From positions 1 to 45,615 of the forward strand of contig JAUCBJ010005974.1 of the NCBI GenBank assembly GCA_032718475.1: 45,615 nucleotides of DNA, given 5' to 3'. The notes beneath the pieces were generated by a model, which ran no database searches, was not told the origin of the DNA, and saw only the letters and a list, made by a program, of their open reading frames with translations. Position 1 is the first letter of the stretch. Each line of letters opens with the position of its first letter. Source of the DNA: Nemertoderma westbladi. Lineage: Eukaryota; Xenacoelomorpha; Nemertodermatida; Nemertodermatidae. The position numbers and the translations under genes are program-made. Positions 41,817 to 45,615 of the stretch are shown one piece after another.

Positions 41817-42047
41817 GAGACAGGGGGAACTTGACACAAATCTCACCTCTGCGGATTAATATATCTTCTTAATGTGAAATAAATATTATAAATTATGGGG
41901 AATGAGCATGTTACAGTGGCACGTTTTTATAACCAAAACAATAAACTGAAGTCAATAGATCAGTTTACAGTTACAATTTTGAGATTAATCAGCTATTACT
42001 TGGGTCGATTTTACCCTGGAGAGGTATAAATTTTGAAAGTCTCCACT
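41817..42047. mobile_element. MITE, poly-G/C-terminated family, diverged copy
   Basis: Starts GAGACAGGGGGAACTTGACAC and contains GCGGATTAATAT, GAGCATGTTACAGTGGCAC, AACCAAAACAATAAACTGAA, GATTAATCAGCTATTA and TTTACCCTGGAGAGGTATAA. The right terminal repeat has decayed, and its C run is gone. Confidence 0.65.
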
Positions 42048-42049
42048 CT

Positions 42050-42288
42050 CTGGGGCCCCGTTTAGTTAAGATAGAATGGGGTTCAGGTTGGTAAGTAGCA
42101 AAGACATACAGTACATCACAATAATAGATAATTACTAGTAATTTCAGTAACGAATATTTTCTATTTATTCGAATGTTAGTCTACATAAATATTTAAAATA
42201 AAATAAACGAATTAGATCATTTAATTTACGTAAGTTAGATTAAAATGTCACTGAGGATATTGAATTACAACAATAAATGAGCTCTTAC
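42050..42288. other. Anonymous AT-rich DNA
   Basis: Nothing recognised. Confidence 0.4.
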
Positions 42289-42387
42289 ATATAAATTGAA
42301 AAGAAAGTCCCGAGAACGAGATCTCACATAACTGCCAGAAGAGAGGAGTGTTCCTGTTGCCTCTGATGTTTCGTGAATCAATTTCAT
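42289..42387 (-). CDS. Candidate first coding exon, 33 codons, unrecognised
   Basis: On the minus strand the ATG at 42387-42385 (context TTCACAATGA) opens 33 codons (MKLIHETSEATGTLL, then SYVRSRSRDFLFNLY), ending exactly at a donor TAT|GTAAGAG. A different frame across the same bases is also open for 62 residues, so the frame is ambiguous. No matching downstream exon was found. Confidence 0.25.
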
Positions 42388-42389
42388 TG

Positions 42390-44130
42390 TGAATTTCTGA
42401 GGAAATGGATGTTTGGAATGAAGGGGTTGTTTTCATAAAGCCTTCTGGTAAATCCCAGTAAGCATTATAAATGTAATTCGATCACCTCAGCTAATTCCCA
42501 ACTTGTTCATCTGTCTCTGTCATTGGTATATTGTCAGTTGCATATGCCTATAAATTTGACTTTCATTAATTTAATTTTTACATTATTATTATTTGCTTTA
42601 AATCTTATTGTGTCTTTGTGGAGGCGAAACACGTAAGTGGCAGAGTCATTACTATATAATAATATCTAGATTGGATCTCGTCATAAGTTTGCTTTTCTGT
42701 CTGTCCGTTAAGTCTGTATGTGTGTGTACAGTACTTAGATAGGGAAATTTGCCTTTCTGGAAATAGTAGCATCAGCAAAACACAGACAAACAGGCTCTAC
42801 TCTCACTCTGGCAATTGAGTTCCGGGAAATACATTCCCGCACAATTACCTATTAAAATTCAGGAACAGAGATTGTCCAGACTTGTCATCTGAAATATTGA
42901 AGTCCATACCATCAACTGCAGATAGTGAACCATGCAATGATACACTTACCGGTATTACTCATTAAAGATAAAATATTAAATTCGTCAGTGTTTATAGTGG
43001 CAAAGAAAAACCAATAAGTACCAATTAGCGAGGTGATCCAATTTTTTATTGCAAATTAAATATAATTGATTTGCAAAATGTTTGCACTGTGGGTGTTTGG
43101 TAAACCTTTTAATCAATTTAAACACATTTATTTACAAAACTTACCTTCTCTGCAGAAATCAGTATAGCCAATTATAACTAATATTATATATATATTTAAG
43201 TTAATATTTATTAATAGTTGGATTATTATCTGTCATCGTCAATTACTATAATTAGTATTGTAACCATACAGTATTATTATGTATTCTGTAAGTAAAATAA
43301 TAATAGAGAAAATATCCAAAAATCTCATTTCAAATTTTTTTCATATCATTTCATTTAGAGCAGATTTTTGTTAAGATTACAAATTTGAAATAAAACATAT
43401 ATTCTTAAATATTAACAGACGTTTTGACAAACAGGTTTAAACTTTAATGGTAATGTCTCGGAATGGCATTTTTGGAATTTCAATTTTAAATCACTACTCC
43501 TCCGCTATTTTTAAACCAATTTGTAAGTTTTTGGTCCCTAATTAAATACAGTGTGCGCAATAATAAAATTCGAGCAGTTTTTTAGTTTTTGCAATTTTTC
43601 ATTTGTTGTTATAAAATATTTTACGAAAAAAAAACAGTGCTTTTTTGAATATTTGAAAATTATTTTGTAAAATAGCGATTTTTTCCTTAAAAATTACGAA
43701 ACAAAAATTATTCTCATATTTTTTTCCCGTAATCGAACACGCTGATTCCAAATATACAGGTTACAACATCTGAAAATAAAGTATAACAAAGAAGTATAAT
43801 TATAAGTCAAAAATATATATTTTGGCTGGCTTTGGCCGCTACGGGGTCAATTTTTTTTTAATTTTTAAATGTTACTATTCAATAGTCAAGTCCCCACCCA
43901 AAAAGCATCTACACTTTATATTTCTACTTATTCGCTTTTTGGAGCAGTATGCATTTCAAAATTTTGACTTCCAAGCCAGTACCCCCCCCACCCCCCCCTC
44001 ACCTTAAATAAAAAACTATGTTGCGAAATTGTATTAGTATCACAGAGAGATATGTAATTATAAATATATCAGATCAAATATGCGCGTTCCGCCTTGGGGT
44101 TAATTGCCACTTTTGCTAACTGAAAAATGT
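42390..44130. other. Anonymous AT-rich DNA with a dispersed-repeat match
   Basis: 43340-43400 (ATTTCATTTAGAGCAGA, AGATTACAAATTTGAAA) and 43480-43520 (ACTCCTCCGCTATTTTTAAACC) resemble 34147-34200 and 34430-34465. A C-rich stretch at 43981-43999 lies near the end, as in the other copies. No gene seen. Confidence 0.4.
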
Positions 44131-44134
44131 ACTA

Positions 44135-44212
44135 ATGTTCTTACACTTTACTAATAGAAGTAATGTCTTACACTTTACTAATCGAAGTAATGTCTTACAC
44201 TTTACTAATAGA
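44135..44212 (+). repeat. Three tandem units of about 28 bp
   Basis: AATGTCTTACACTTTACTAA plus TAGAAGT is present three times with single-base changes. Confidence 0.85.
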
Positions 44213-44303
44213 ACATTTATCAAACTGACAATTTAATTAAATGCGACTTCAATTAATTAATTGGCAATTTATTTAGCAGACACTTTATTTAAATTAACTC
44301 ATT

Positions 44304-45292
44304 GTTAACTAACTGGGACTAACTGTTAACTAACTGGGACTAACTGTTAACTAACTGGGACTAACTGTTAACTAACTGGGACTAACTGTTAACTAACTGG
44401 GACTAACTGTTAACTAACTGGGACTAACTGTTAACTAACTGGGACTATCTGTTAACTAACTGGGACTAACTGTTAACTAACTGGGACTAACTGTTAACTA
44501 ACTGGGACTAACTGTTAACTAACTGGGACTAACTGTTTTCTAACTGGGACTAACTGTTAACTAACTGGGACTAACTGTTAACTAACTGGGACTAACTGTT
44601 AACTAACTGGGACTAACTGTTAACTAACTGGGACTAACTGTTAACTAACTGGGACTAACTGTTAACTAACTGGGACTAACTGTTAACTAACTGGGACTAA
44701 CTGTTAACTAACTGGGACTAACTGTTAACTAACTGGGACTAACTGTTAACTAACTGGGACTAACTGTTAACTAACTGGGACTAACTGTTAACTAACTGGG
44801 ACTAACTGTTAACTAACTGTGACTAACTGTTAACTAACTGGGACTAACTGTTAACTAACTGGGACTAACTGTTAACTAACTGGGACTAACTGTTAACTAA
44901 CTGGGACTAACTGTTAACTAACTGGGACTAACTGTTAACTAACTGGGACTAACTGTTAACTAACTGGGACTAACTGTTAACTGGGACTAACTGTTAACTA
45001 ACTGGGACTAACTGTTAACTAACTGGGACTAACTGTTAACTAACTGGGACTAACTGTTAACTAACTGGGACTAACTGTTAACTAACTGGGACTAACTGTT
45101 AACTAACTGGGACTAACTGTTAACTAACTGGGACTAACTGTTAACTAACTGGGACTAACTGTTAACTAACTGGGACTAACTGTTAACTAACTGGGACTAA
45201 CTGTTAACTAACTGGGACTAACTGTTAACTAACTGGGACTAACTGGGACTAACTGTTACCTAACTGGGACTAACTGTTAACTAACTGGGACT
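44304..45292 (+). repeat. 21-bp tandem array, about 47 copies
   Basis: The unit GTTAACTAACTGGGACTAAC+T is repeated with almost no variation. Visible exceptions are a TTTTCT variant near 44533, a TATCT variant near 44447, a GTGAC variant near 44819, shortened units near 44977 and 45235, and a TTACC variant near 45255. Every unit contains the palindrome GTTAAC. Such uniformity means recent expansion or ongoing homogenisation. Confidence 0.95.
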
Positions 45293-45615
45293 CATTTTAA
45301 CTGCGATTTTACTTAAAAGAGACATAGCAACAACATTCCATTGGGATTAAAAACCGAAGAATATATTTACAGATTGAGTTTCTAATTTGAACGATTTTAA
45401 GAAAAAAATAAAATATAATATATAAGAAATGAAATTTATTGTATAGGAAAACCAACATTTATTTTAATGTACAAATTATTTAAGTAATGCTGATCAAGTT
45501 TTTTATATTTATGAAAGAATGGAAGCTTGGAAAATAACTTTATAAAGGAGAATCAGCTCCCAAGAGGCGACTAACCAATCACAGGACACTTGCTCTGAAT
45601 AGCTGCTTAGGGATT
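45293..45615. other. Anonymous AT-rich DNA to the window end
   Basis: Nothing recognised. Confidence 0.5.

Overview
This is a eukaryotic, almost certainly metazoan, nuclear DNA window. It is AT-rich and gene-poor, with no operons or bacterial-style coding. Candidate introns carry GT..AG borders, and nearly all recognisable protein-coding sequence comes from decayed retroelements. The mix (RTE-like, CR1/jockey-like, restriction-like-endonuclease LINEs, Penelope-like and BEL/Pao elements, a tRNA-headed SINE, MITEs and foldback elements, frequent GTAGGCCTAC palindromes) fits a marine invertebrate. The phylum cannot be fixed from sequence alone.

Layout. 1-700: broken RTE-like LINE tail. 700-5100: mostly anonymous DNA with two copies of a MITE whose inverted termini carry poly-G/poly-C, plus a tRNA-like fragment. 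5115-7505: decayed Penelope-like element (RT tail plus GIY-YIG-like end) followed by a 5'-truncated CR1/jockey-type LINE ending in an AATC tail. 7505-11240: anonymous, with hairpins, a widely spaced inverted repeat and a 25-nt G run. 11338-15681: a decayed retroelement with a C-terminal endonuclease-like domain (family A), split by a young 1.8-kb 5'-truncated RTE-like LINE with a perfect 11-bp target duplication. 15830-16068: tRNA-derived SINE. 16529-18689: the best candidate for a host gene, two minus-strand exons with good splice sites and matching phase. 19165-21170: a second, minus-strand retroelement of the same broad type (family B), split by a foldback element built of 15-bp repeats.

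21200-23900 is mostly anonymous, with one possible exon. 23930-25867 is a 27-bp G-rich minisatellite of about 1.9 kb. 26555-28330 is an RTE-like LINE fragment broken by a 1.3-kb long-TIR transposon with a 10-bp target duplication; this carries an open minus-strand reading frame running into a proline-rich-coding minisatellite. 30101-30251 is a 15-bp repeat array, and 31486-33460 a decayed minus-strand BEL/Pao-like element. 34074-36410 holds poly-C/G, a perfect hairpin and more MITE copies. 37874-38874 is a 1-kb foldback element with 10-bp sub-repeats. 39953-40159 and 42289-42387 are weak exon candidates. 44304-45292 is a very uniform 21-bp tandem array.

No genes act together here as a pathway. 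The story is layered transposition: at least three readable nested insertions, and several element families whose ends are short tandem repeats or G/C homopolymers. Functional calls on host exons are tentative and none could be assigned to a named family.
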